A program made the position numbers and the translations under genes. Positions 17,598 through 25,842 of a DNA stretch of 64,000 nucleotides are shown here, piece by piece. The notes beneath the pieces were generated by a model. The model ran no database searches. It had not been told where the DNA came from and saw only the letters and a program-made list of their open reading frames with translations. The stretch spans positions 1 to 64,000 of the forward strand of contig JACMJM010000012.1 in NCBI GenBank assembly GCA_014380615.1, given 5' to 3'. How positions within the stretch are numbered: the first letter of the stretch is position 1; every line of letters starts with the position of its first letter. Source of the stretch: Sphingobacteriaceae bacterium (GTDB lineage Bacteria; Bacteroidota; Bacteroidia; Sphingobacteriales; Sphingobacteriaceae).

Positions 17598-18602
17598 TCA
17601 GGATAGTTGTTCGGCCAGTAATTTCATTTCAATATGAGGGGAATGTTTTTCATATAAAATGGCATACACCGCACGGCAAATGGGCATATTAACTTTATAG
17701 TTTTTATTGATCTGGTGCAGCGAATTAACCGCGTAATATCCTTCTGCTATCATGTTCATCTCTAGTTGTGCCGACTTTACCGTATACCCTTTTCCAATCA
17801 TATTTCCAAACATCCGGTTGCGGCTAAATTGGGAATAAGCGGTTACCAGTAAATCGCCCAGGTATGCCGATTCCTTAATGTCACGGTCGATAGGGTGCAC
17901 CACATCTACAAAGTTTTTTATTTCTTTAATTGCGTTAGAGATTAATACAGCCTGGAAATTATCTCCATAACCAACTCCATGGCAGATCCCGCTGGCAACA
18001 GCATAGATGTTTTTTAAAACCGCGGCATATTCTGTTCCATAAATATCATCCGAAATATTAGTTTTGATATACCGGGTGTTTAACATACCCGCGAATTTGG
18101 TTGCCAATTCGATATCAAGGGAAGCAATGGTAAGGAAGGAGAGTTTTTCAAGCGCAACTTCTTCGGCATGGCAGGGGCCGCTTATTACCACAATATCCTG
18201 TAATGGGATATCGAATTTGTTATGCATAAATTCAGCAATAATCATATTGTCATCAGGTACAATACCTTTAATGGCAGAAATGATTTTTTTACCTTTCAGC
18301 ATTTCGGGAGTTACCAGTTCAAGTACTTCTTTTAAAAAGGCTGCCGGAACGTTCAGCAGAATCATATCGGATTGACTGATCACCCTAACAATATCGCTTG
18401 AGATATTTTGTTCGGGAACCCGGATCTCTACGGAACTGAGATAGTTTGGATTATGCCTGTATTTTTGCAGATGCTCTATGCTTGCTTCATTACGCATCCA
18501 CCAAAACACTTCTTTGGCTGCAGTATTATCAAGCAGCATTTTAATATTAGCTGTTGCCCAGCTTCCCCCACCTATAACTGCTATTTTTGTAGCTTGGTCC
18601 AT
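17598..18602 (-). CDS. gpsA: NAD(P)H-dependent glycerol-3-phosphate dehydrogenase
   Basis: GpsA, 334 residues, reduces dihydroxyacetone phosphate to sn-glycerol 3-phosphate, the backbone for phospholipid synthesis. The N-terminal nucleotide-binding loop is GGGSWATANIKML near residues 11-23. Further family segments are ISAIKGIVPDD near residues 109-119, VISGPCHAEEVA near residues 140-151 and the catalytic-lysine region AAVLKNIYAVASGIC near residues 194-208. Length is typical. It is divergent from the deacetylase gene. Confidence 0.93.
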   Translation of the reverse strand: MDQATKIAVIGGGSWATANIKMLLDNTAAKEVFWWMRNEASIEHLQKYRHNPNYLSSVEIRVPEQNISSDIVRVISQSDMILLNVPAAFLKEVLELVTPEMLKGKKIISAIKGIVPDDNMIIAEFMHNKFDIPLQDIVVISGPCHAEEVALEKLSFLTIASLDIELATKFAGMLNTRYIKTNISDDIYGTEYAAVLKNIYAVASGICHGVGYGDNFQAVLISNAIKEIKNFVDVVHPIDRDIKESAYLGDLLVTAYSQFSRNRMFGNMIGKGYTVKSAQLEMNMIAEGYYAVNSLHQINKNYKVNMPICRAVYAILYEKHSPHIEMKLLAEQLS

Positions 18603-18723
18603 GCGAATACTTCTAAATTTCTAGCGGAACAAGTTTACTGAATTATAACAAAACATCCATTTTAAACTTATACTTAAGAATAGTTATAAAATAGCTAGCA
18701 TTGTATAACAAAAAACAACGAGT

Positions 18724-19338
18724 ATGTATTTTGTAAAAACACCCTTTTTTTTAAGGTGGATTTATCCGGGTCTGACTTGGAGGAAACCTGTTAAGAATAC
18801 AATTTTTCTCACTTTTGACGACGGGCCCATTCCGGTTGTCACTCCATTTGTATTGAATGTTTTATCAGAATACCAGGCAAAAGCTACTTTTTTTTGCATT
18901 GGCGATAATGTAAGAAAGTACCCCGAAATTTATAAGCAGGTATTAGATGGGGGACATTCGGTAGGTAACCATACTTTTAATCATTTAAAAGGCTGGGAAA
19001 CCGCTGACGAAGCTTACATCGACAACTATGATTTGTGCCGGCAATATGTTGATTCGAATATGTTTCGCCCGCCTTACGGGAAGATCAAGAAATCGCAGAT
19101 CGCTAAACTGCAGCAGGCAAATCCCGAAGTTGAAATTGTTATGTGGGATGTATTAAGCGGTGACTTCGATGCGGACTTGAAAGCTGAGAAATGTTTAAGG
19201 AAAACAGTAAATAAAACCTGTTCTGGATCTATAGTTGTTTTTCATGATAGTTTAAAAGCTTTTCCGATTCTGGAAGATGTTTTGCCCAAAGCTCTGGAGT
19301 TCTGGAAAAGGAAAGGCTATACTTTCGATGCTTTGTAA
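18724..19338 (+). CDS. Polysaccharide deacetylase family protein (NodB domain)
   Basis: A 204-residue carbohydrate esterase family 4 protein. The NodB motifs are in order: TFDDGPIPVVTP near residues 30-41 (catalytic base and metal Asp), SVGNHTFNH near residues 80-88 (the two metal-binding His), RPPYGK near residue 117 and a C-terminal FHDS near residue 175. It removes N- or O-acetyl groups from a glycan such as peptidoglycan or an exopolysaccharide; the substrate cannot be fixed. No signal peptide is obvious. Confidence 0.87.
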   Translation: MYFVKTPFFLRWIYPGLTWRKPVKNTIFLTFDDGPIPVVTPFVLNVLSEYQAKATFFCIGDNVRKYPEIYKQVLDGGHSVGNHTFNHLKGWETADEAYIDNYDLCRQYVDSNMFRPPYGKIKKSQIAKLQQANPEVEIVMWDVLSGDFDADLKAEKCLRKTVNKTCSGSIVVFHDSLKAFPILEDVLPKALEFWKRKGYTFDAL

Positions 19339-19508
19339 AACACGAAATTCAAAAAAAAGCATTTTTATCTCCGTATAAAATTTTGTTTTGGGAATTATTT
19401 TACCTCTCACTGCAATGGCGGAATTGCCTGATGCAATTGTTTTTTAACAGATGCTTGCGTAATGTAAAAAAGCCCCCTTGCTGGATTACATCTGTCGATG
19501 ATTTTTTG

Positions 19509-19516
19509 TAATTTCG
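19509..19516 (+). promoter_or_regulatory. Putative -7 element upstream of acnB
   Basis: TAATTTCG is close to TAnnTTTG and is followed by GCAAAAAAAA. If used, it gives a leader of about 325 bases before the acnB ATG at 19849. Confidence 0.45.
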
Positions 19517-19618
19517 CAAAAAAAATGTCATTACTTAGTTGTTTTTGAATTTTAAATTAAAAAATCAACTGTTTCTTTGGTATTTAGTTAGAAAAGGCTC
19601 GGTAATTTTAAGGGGATT

Positions 19619-19755
19619 CTGCATATCGTGTTGATATGGCAGGGGAAAAGCCGACAGTCACTAGCAATAACATAAAAATAGCTTTTTCTGATAAAAAGAA
19701 AATGCAGCGTAAACCTGTGTGATTGATGTTTCTTTTTCGGTTTTTGCCGAAAGAG
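19619..19755 (+). promoter_or_regulatory. Structured leader of acnB (candidate)
   Basis: CTGCATATC and GATATGGCAG (19619-19642) form a stem with one bulge and a GTGTT loop. TCGG (19600-19603) could pair with CCGA (19651-19654) around it. A second hairpin, TCTTTTTCGG against GCCGAAAGAGA, lies at 19727-19755. No known riboswitch consensus was recognised. Confidence 0.35.
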
Positions 19756-19848
19756 ATTCTGATTTTAATGAAGGTTTATAAAAATATTAAGTCAAATAAA
19801 CATACCAGGATTATTTACAATCTGGGTTTAACATCAAAAAGAATTGTT

Positions 19849-22620
19849 ATGAACACTTATAAGGAATATCTCCAGGAGATCGAAGAACGGCAGGCACAAG
19901 GGCTCCATCCAAAGCCTATAGACGGTGCCGAATTATTAAGCGAAATCATTGCGCAAATAAAAGATTTAGGCAGCCCATACCGGGAAGATTCTCTTAATTT
20001 TTTTATTTACAATACATTACCAGGAACTACAAGTGCCGCTGGTGTTAAGGCTACATTTTTAAAAGAAATTATTCTTGGCCAGTCAGCAGTAAAAGAAATC
20101 ACACCTGCTTTTGCATTTGAGTTATTGTCTCATATGAAAGGCGGACCATCAATAGAGGTTTTACTTGATTTAGCTTTAGGAGAAGATAGCTCTATCGCGA
20201 AAGAAGCTGCAAGTGTTCTTAAAACGCAAGTTTACCTATATGACGCAGATACAGACCGTTTGAAGGAGGCATTTAAAGCCGAAAACGAAATCGCTAAAGA
20301 AATTATTGAAAGTTACGCGAAGGCCGAATTCTTTACTAAGCTTCCAGACGTAGCCGAAGAAATTAAAGTAGTTACTTTTATTGCCGGCGAAGGAGATATT
20401 TCTACCGATTTACTTTCTCCTGGCAACCAGGCGCATTCCCGTTCAGACCGCGAACTTCATGGTAAGTGTATGATTTCTCTTCAGGCGCAAGCGGAAATCA
20501 AAGCACTTCAAGCAAAACATCCAGACACGCGTGTGATGCTGATTGCTGAAAAAGGGACCATGGGTGTGGGTTCATCAAGAATGTCGGGTGTAAATAATGT
20601 GGCCCTGTGGACAGGAAAACCGGCGAGTCCATACATTCCATTCGTAAATATTGCTCCAATTGTTGGCGGTACAAACGGTATTTCTCCGATATTTCTTACA
20701 ACAGTTGACGTTACCGGTGGTATTGGTATCGATCTTAAAAACTGGGTTAAAAAGCAGGATGCGGATGGTAACATCATTCGCAACGAAAAAGGTGAGCCTG
20801 TTTTAGAGCAAGTGTATTCTGTTGCTACCGGAACCGTTCTTACTATCAATACCAAAACCAAGAAACTTTATAAGGCTGACCAGGAATTGATCGACATTTC
20901 TAAGGCATTTACGCCTCAGAAAATGGAGTTCATCAAGGCAGGCGGATCATACGCGATAGTATTTGGTAAAAAGCTTCAAACATTCGCGGCGAAGCTTCTG
21001 GAGATTGAAATACCTCTTGTATATGCTCCTTCAAAGGAGATTTCTTATGAGGGACAAGGTCTTACGGCAGCAGAAAAAATCTTCAACAGAAACGCAGTTG
21101 GTACAATTTCAGGTAAAGTACTGCACGCCGGTTCGGATGTTCGTGTACAGGTTAACATTGTAGGTTCTCAGGATACAACTGGTCTTATGACTGCTCAGGA
21201 ACTGGAGTCTATGGCAGCTACAACAATTTCGCCCATAGTTGACGGTGCGTACCAATCGGGTTGTCACACCGCTTCAGTATGGGATAAGAAAGCCCAGGCC
21301 AACATTCCAAAGTTGATGAAATTTATGAACGACTTCGGTTTGATCACCGCTCGTGACCCAAAAGGTGCTTATCACTCAATGACTGATGTAATTCATAAAG
21401 TGCTCAACGATATCGTTGTAGACGAGTGGGCTATCATCATCGGCGGCGACTCTCATACCAGAATGTCTAAAGGTGTCGCTTTTGGTGCCGATTCGGGAAC
21501 CGTTGCACTTGCGCTTGCTACGGGTGAAGCCTCAATGCCGATTCCTGAATCTGTAAAGGTCACTTTCAAAGGTGAGATGAAAGATTACATGGATTTTCGT
21601 GATGTGGTTCATGCTACACAAGCACAAATGCTTCAGAAGTTTGGTGGTGAAAACGTATTTCAGGGAAGAATTATTGAGGTTCACATCGGAACTCTTACGG
21701 CTGATCAGGCCTTTACATTTACTGACTGGACTGCGGAAATGAAGGCAAAAGCTTCGATCTGTATATCCGAAGACGACACCTTGATTGAATCTTTGGAAAT
21801 TGCCAAGGGTAGAATCCAGATCATGATCGACAAGGGCATGGACAATCATAAACAAGTTCTTCAAGGATTGATTAATAAAGCAGATAAGCGAATCGCGGAG
21901 ATTAAGTCAGGCGAGAAGCCAGTGCTTACTCCGGATGAAAATGCGAAATATTACGCAGAGGTTGTGGTTGATCTTGATCTGATTGCTGAACCGATGATTG
22001 CCGATCCGGACGTAAATAACGCAGATGTTTCTAAACGATATACTCACGATACTATCAGACCTTTGTCGTTCTATGGTGGAGAGAAAAAGGTAGATCTTGG
22101 ATTTATCGGTTCTTGCATGGTTCACAAAGGTGATATGAAGATTCTTGCTCAAATGCTTAAAAATATAGAAGAGCAACAAGGTGAGGTTGTGTTCCAGGCA
22201 CCGCTTGTAGTTGCTCCTCCTACTTATAACATCGTTGATGAGCTAAAAGCTGAAGGCGACTGGGATGTTTTACAAAAATACGCGGGTTTCGAATTTAACG
22301 ATAGTGCCCCTAAATTGGCAGCACGTACAGAATACGAGAAGATGTTGTATCTGGAGCGTCCGGGATGTAACCTTTGCATGGGTAACCAGGAAAAAGCTGC
22401 TAAAGGCGATACCGTAATGGCAACTTCAACCCGTTTGTTCCAGGGAAGGGTAGTAGAAGATACTGAAGGTAAAAAGGGCGAGTCGCTGCTTTCCTCCACT
22501 CCGGTTGTAGTTCTGTCGACCATCCTTGGCAGAACTCCCACTATTGAAGAATATAAAACTGCTGTAGAGGGTATTAACTTAACTAAATTCGCACCTTCTC
22601 ATAAGCAGTTGGTAAACTAG
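19849..22620 (+). CDS. acnB: Bifunctional aconitate hydratase 2 / 2-methylisocitrate dehydratase
   Basis: AcnB, 923 residues from the start chosen here. It interconverts citrate and isocitrate through cis-aconitate in the TCA cycle and can act on 2-methylisocitrate. The start at 19849 (MNTYKEYLQEIEERQ) matches family N-termini, while the open frame upstream adds 42 unrelated codons. The HEAT-like N-terminal domain is followed by the catalytic domains. The 4Fe-4S ligands are Cys in GFIGSCMVHKG and the pair in RPGCNLCMGNQ near the C-terminus. A clear terminator separates it from a second aconitase gene, acnA. Confidence 0.94.
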   Translation: MNTYKEYLQEIEERQAQGLHPKPIDGAELLSEIIAQIKDLGSPYREDSLNFFIYNTLPGTTSAAGVKATFLKEIILGQSAVKEITPAFAFELLSHMKGGPSIEVLLDLALGEDSSIAKEAASVLKTQVYLYDADTDRLKEAFKAENEIAKEIIESYAKAEFFTKLPDVAEEIKVVTFIAGEGDISTDLLSPGNQAHSRSDRELHGKCMISLQAQAEIKALQAKHPDTRVMLIAEKGTMGVGSSRMSGVNNVALWTGKPASPYIPFVNIAPIVGGTNGISPIFLTTVDVTGGIGIDLKNWVKKQDADGNIIRNEKGEPVLEQVYSVATGTVLTINTKTKKLYKADQELIDISKAFTPQKMEFIKAGGSYAIVFGKKLQTFAAKLLEIEIPLVYAPSKEISYEGQGLTAAEKIFNRNAVGTISGKVLHAGSDVRVQVNIVGSQDTTGLMTAQELESMAATTISPIVDGAYQSGCHTASVWDKKAQANIPKLMKFMNDFGLITARDPKGAYHSMTDVIHKVLNDIVVDEWAIIIGGDSHTRMSKGVAFGADSGTVALALATGEASMPIPESVKVTFKGEMKDYMDFRDVVHATQAQMLQKFGGENVFQGRIIEVHIGTLTADQAFTFTDWTAEMKAKASICISEDDTLIESLEIAKGRIQIMIDKGMDNHKQVLQGLINKADKRIAEIKSGEKPVLTPDENAKYYAEVVVDLDLIAEPMIADPDVNNADVSKRYTHDTIRPLSFYGGEKKVDLGFIGSCMVHKGDMKILAQMLKNIEEQQGEVVFQAPLVVAPPTYNIVDELKAEGDWDVLQKYAGFEFNDSAPKLAARTEYEKMLYLERPGCNLCMGNQEKAAKGDTVMATSTRLFQGRVVEDTEGKKGESLLSSTPVVVLSTILGRTPTIEEYKTAVEGINLTKFAPSHKQLVN

Positions 22621-22660
22621 TTTTTCTTTGCTTTAAGACTAAAATATATTACAAAATTGG

Positions 22661-22687
22661 AAACCATCCTGCAAAACAGGATGGTTT
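22661..22687 (+). terminator. Terminator after acnB
   Basis: AAACCATCCTG and CAGGATGGTTT form a perfect 11-bp stem with a CAAAA loop, running into a T-run. It lies about 40 bases past the acnB stop, so acnA is likely transcribed on its own. Confidence 0.85.
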
Positions 22688-22778
22688 TTTGTTTGTTCAT
22701 TTTTATAGAAAATGCGCTGGGAATGTCATTTTATAGCTGTCTTATTTTCGCATGGCAAATTTTCTGTACTCAATTTTA

Positions 22779-22786
22779 TATTTTTG
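22779..22786 (+). promoter_or_regulatory. Putative -7 element of acnA
   Basis: TATTTTTG matches TAnnTTTG and ends 18 bases before the ATG. A TTCTG about 19 bases upstream may stand in for the -33 element. Confidence 0.5.
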
Positions 22787-22804
22787 TAGATATTCAAGTA
22801 TTTT

Positions 22805-25072
22805 ATGGCTTTTGATTTGGAAATGATTAAAGCTGTTTATTCCCGTTTAGGCGATAGAATAGAGGCAGCTAAAAAAACAGTTGGTAAACCACTTACCTTA
22901 ACTGAAAAAATCCTTTATTCCCACCTTTGGGATGGGAATCCTACTCAAGTATATCAGAGAGGTGTTTCTTATGTAGATTTTGCTCCCGATCGCGTAGCGA
23001 TGCAGGATGCAACTGCTCAAATGGCTCTTTTGCAGTTTATGCAAGCCGGCCGACCACAAGTAGCGGTTCCATCTACAGTACATTGCGATCACCTGATCCA
23101 GGCCAAAGTTGGAGCTACACAAGATTTGCAAATAGCTAATGATACAAACAAAGAGGTTTACGATTTTCTTGCATCAGTATCTAATAAATATGGTATTGGT
23201 TTCTGGAAACCGGGTGCGGGTATTATTCACCAGGTAGTTCTTGAAAACTATGCGTTTCCGGGCGGGATGATGATCGGTACGGATTCGCACACTCCTAACG
23301 CTGGTGGTCTTGGAATGATAGCTATCGGAGTTGGTGGTGCGGATGCCTGCGATGTTATGGCGGGTTTTGCATGGGAACTTAAATTTCCTAAACTTATTGG
23401 TGTAAAACTAACCGGGAAAATGTCTGGCTGGACCGCCGCAAAAGATATTATCCTTAAGGTTGCGGGTATCTTAACTGTTAAAGGTGGTACAGGTGCAATT
23501 GTTGAATACTTTGGCGAAGGCGCACGCTCACTTTCTGCAACAGGTAAAGCAACTATTTGTAACATGGGAGCTGAAATCGGCGCAACTACCTCAATTTTCG
23601 GGTACGATGAAAAAGCTGAAGTTTATTTACGTGGCACAGAACGAGGCGATATCGCAGATCTTGCTAATACTATAAAGCAACATTTAACAGGTGATGATGA
23701 AGTTTACGCTAATCCTGAGCAATATTTTGATCAGGTAATTGAAATTAACCTATCTGAACTTGAGCCACACATTAACGGTCCGTTTACACCAGATCTGGCA
23801 TGGCCGCTTTCTAAATTTGCTGAGGCGGTTAGAACTCACGACTGGCCAGCTAAATTGGAGGTGGGATTAATCGGATCTTGTACCAACTCATCATACGAAG
23901 ATATAACCCGTGCGGCTTCTCTCGCACAACAGGCAGTAGATAAGAATCTTAAAGCTAAAGCTGAATACACTGTAACGCCCGGCTCTGAGTTGGTACGTTA
24001 TACAGTAGAACGCGATGGTTATTTAAATACTTTTGAGAAAATTGGTGGTGTGGTTCTGGCGAATGCTTGCGGTCCGTGTATCGGACAGTGGGCTCGTCAT
24101 ACTGATGATCCAACCCGTAAAAATTCTATCATTACGTCATTTAACAGAAACTTTGCGAAACGCCAGGATGGAAATCCTAATACTCACGCTTTCGTAGCAT
24201 CTCCGGAAATTGTAACTGCTTTGGCTATTGCGGGTGACTTAACTTTCAACCCGATGACGGATACACTAACCAACGAAGCTGGTGAGCAGGTTAGACTGGA
24301 TGAACCTCAGGGCCTGGAAATGCCTATTAAGGGATTTGCTGTTGAGGATGCGGGATATCAGGCTCCGGCCGAGGATGGAAGCGGCGTAAATGTTATTGTG
24401 GATGAAAAATCCAGCCGCCTTCAGCTTCTTGAGCCTTTCCCTGTTTGGGAAGGTACAGATCTTCATGGTTTGCGTCTTTTGATTAAAGCCAGAGGAAAAT
24501 GTACTACCGATCATATTTCTATGGCTGGCCCTTGGTTGAAATTCCGTGGCCATATCGACAATATTTCTAATAACATGCTTATTGGCGCGGTTAACTATTT
24601 TAATGATAAAACTGATTTAGTTAAGAACCAGTTGACCGGAGAATATGGCCCGGTTCCAGCCACACAAAGGGCATACAAGGCTTCTGGTATCGGTACTATA
24701 GTTGTTGGCGACGAGAATTATGGTGAAGGATCATCTCGTGAACACGCAGCAATGGAACCTCGTCATTTAGGGGTAAGAGTGATATTGGTGAAATCGTTCG
24801 CCCGTATTCACGAAACCAATCTGAAAAAACAGGGTATGCTGGGAATTACCTTCGCTGACCCTGCGGATTACGATAAAATTCAGGAGAATGATGTGATTGA
24901 TGTAGAAGGATTAACAAGCTTTGCTCCAGGAAAACAGTTAAAAGTTGTTTTGCATCATGCTGACGGAAGTAAAGACTCTTTCCATGTGAATCATACGTAT
25001 AATGAGCAGCAGATAGAATGGTTTAAGGCTGGTGCGGCGTTGAATATTATTAGGATGAAGCAACAGGCGTAG
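22805..25072 (+). CDS. acnA: Aconitate hydratase (mitochondrial-type AcnA)
   Basis: A 755-residue aconitase of the mitochondrial/AcnA branch, distinct from the AcnB next to it. The N-terminal domains carry the substrate-site regions HCDHLIQAK and [15 protein letters not shown]. The 4Fe-4S ligands are Cys in [11 protein letters not shown] and the pair in [10 protein letters not shown]. The swivelling C-terminal domain shows [19 protein letters not shown]. It performs the same citrate-isocitrate step as AcnB. Separate promoter and terminator suggest the two enzymes are used under different conditions, as known for E. coli AcnA and AcnB. Confidence 0.95.
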   Translation: MAFDLEMIKAVYSRLGDRIEAAKKTVGKPLTLTEKILYSHLWDGNPTQVYQRGVSYVDFAPDRVAMQDATAQMALLQFMQAGRPQVAVPSTVHCDHLIQAKVGATQDLQIANDTNKEVYDFLASVSNKYGIGFWKPGAGIIHQVVLENYAFPGGMMIGTDSHTPNAGGLGMIAIGVGGADACDVMAGFAWELKFPKLIGVKLTGKMSGWTAAKDIILKVAGILTVKGGTGAIVEYFGEGARSLSATGKATICNMGAEIGATTSIFGYDEKAEVYLRGTERGDIADLANTIKQHLTGDDEVYANPEQYFDQVIEINLSELEPHINGPFTPDLAWPLSKFAEAVRTHDWPAKLEVGLIGSCTNSSYEDITRAASLAQQAVDKNLKAKAEYTVTPGSELVRYTVERDGYLNTFEKIGGVVLANACGPCIGQWARHTDDPTRKNSIITSFNRNFAKRQDGNPNTHAFVASPEIVTALAIAGDLTFNPMTDTLTNEAGEQVRLDEPQGLEMPIKGFAVEDAGYQAPAEDGSGVNVIVDEKSSRLQLLEPFPVWEGTDLHGLRLLIKARGKCTTDHISMAGPWLKFRGHIDNISNNMLIGAVNYFNDKTDLVKNQLTGEYGPVPATQRAYKASGIGTIVVGDENYGEGSSREHAAMEPRHLGVRVILVKSFARIHETNLKKQGMLGITFADPADYDKIQENDVIDVEGLTSFAPGKQLKVVLHHADGSKDSFHVNHTYNEQQIEWFKAGAALNIIRMKQQA

Positions 25073-25094
25073 GCAAGAGCTTAGCTGGAATATA

Positions 25095-25126
25095 GAAGCC
25101 TCAATCAGTAATGGTTGGGGTTTTTT
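25095..25126 (+). terminator. Weak terminator after acnA
   Basis: AGCCTCAATC and GGTTGGGGTT pair with one wobble around a short loop, followed by TTTTTG. It lies 25 bases past the acnA stop. Confidence 0.55.
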
Positions 25127-25151
25127 GTTGGCTGGAGTTATATGTGCACCC

Positions 25152-25565
25152 TTACTGTATATTTAAGTATTCTGCTGCCGTCATAACCGGTAATTTGGAA
25201 TGTTTAAAGTCCTTTTTATTGCGGGTTATAATCATATCAAGATTACCTTCGAGAGCAGTGTGATATTGAATTGCATCTTCAAAATCATTAAAGTCTGAAA
25301 CGAGGGCTAGTTCTAGTATTTTATCGTCTACGGGAAGAACCTCAATGAGAATTTTGAATTTAATCAATATTTTCTTAGCATCATCAGCCTTATAATGCCT
25401 GGAAAGAAGGTAATAGGTGTTTGCGAATGTAAGTGCAGAAATATAGATCTTCACCTGTTTATTATCGGCCAAGGTGAAAAGCTGTTGAGCTTCTGGAAGA
25501 AAGGCTTCTCGCTTTGATAGCAGGTCAATAACATTATTGGTATCGGCGAGAAGATTATCCTCTAC
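25152..25565 (-). CDS. PIN-domain toxin without a conventional start codon
   Basis: The frame encodes a complete PIN ribonuclease domain: VEDNLLADTNNVIDLL (first catalytic Asp), then NDFEDAIQYHTA (central acidic residues) and MIITRNKKDF (third Asp region). The domain frame has no ATG, GTG or TTG before the first catalytic Asp; the codon where a start is expected is GTA (25565-25563). The first usable start is TTG at 25472, which would delete the catalytic Asp. An A7 run at the end of the antitoxin gene would lead into this frame by a -1 slip. The gene is therefore either silenced, frameshift-expressed or uses a rare start. VapC-like toxins cleave RNA. Confidence 0.6.
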   Translation of the reverse strand, partial: VEDNLLADTNNVIDLLSKREAFLPEAQQLFTLADNKQVKIYISALTFANTYYLLSRHYKADDAKKILIKFKILIEVLPVDDKILELALVSDFNDFEDAIQYHTALEGNLDMIITRNKKDFKHSKLPVMTAAEYLNIQ

Positions 25566-25804
25566 TGGTGTTTTTTTGAAAGGTAATCCTGATAATCTTT
25601 CTGGAAATCTGCTGTTTCACGGGGAATTACCCCCGTAAGACTCTCCACCAATGGACTTATCTTTGGTTTTTTGCCTGATTCAGGGGTAAGTGAATTAAGA
25701 TAATTCTCAATAAGTTTTGAAAGGCTTACGCGATGTTGTTTAGCGTAGGTCTTTGCATGTTCAATAATGGCTTTATCTACATTAAGTGTCAGCTTAGTGT
25801 TCAT
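25562..25804 (-). CDS. DUF6364-type antitoxin-like protein
   Basis: An 80-residue protein beginning MNTKLTLNVDKAIIEHAKTY, a ribbon-helix-helix-like N-terminus followed by RVSLSKLIENYLNSL, as in the DUF6364 family that accompanies PIN toxins in Bacteroidota. The C-terminal part would bind the toxin. The ATG at 25804 fits the family better than an upstream frame that adds 14 residues. Its last codons contain TCAAAAAAACAC, and the reading frame ends four bases into the expected toxin start. It lies 38 bases downstream of recQ. Confidence 0.75.
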   Translation of the reverse strand: MNTKLTLNVDKAIIEHAKTYAKQHRVSLSKLIENYLNSLTPESGKKPKISPLVESLTGVIPRETADFQKDYQDYLSKKHQ

Positions 25805-25842
25805 ACGGTTAAAGATACGTATGAAATGCAAAAATTTATACC

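Larger units (their letters stand above)
19339..19848. other. 510-bp gene-free stretch with the acnB promoter and long leader
   Basis: No coding frame with family resemblance is seen. A TAATTTCG element lies at 19509-19516. Downstream, about 330 bases of untranslated leader contain hairpins at 19619-19642 and 19727-19755. Frames that run into acnB from upstream (from 19723) have an ordinary start only at 19849 by family comparison. Confidence 0.6.

Noticed and set aside
19600..19660. A cobalamin or TPP riboswitch in the acnB leader
   Set aside because: The conserved boxes of these classes are missing; only simple hairpins are seen.
19723..19848. An acnB start 42 codons upstream of the chosen ATG
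   Set aside because: The extra residues have no resemblance to AcnB N-termini, while MNTYKEYLQEIEERQ fits the family.
25473..25565. A normal PIN toxin start at TTG 25472
   Set aside because: This would remove the first catalytic Asp and the first strand of the domain, which are present in frame upstream.
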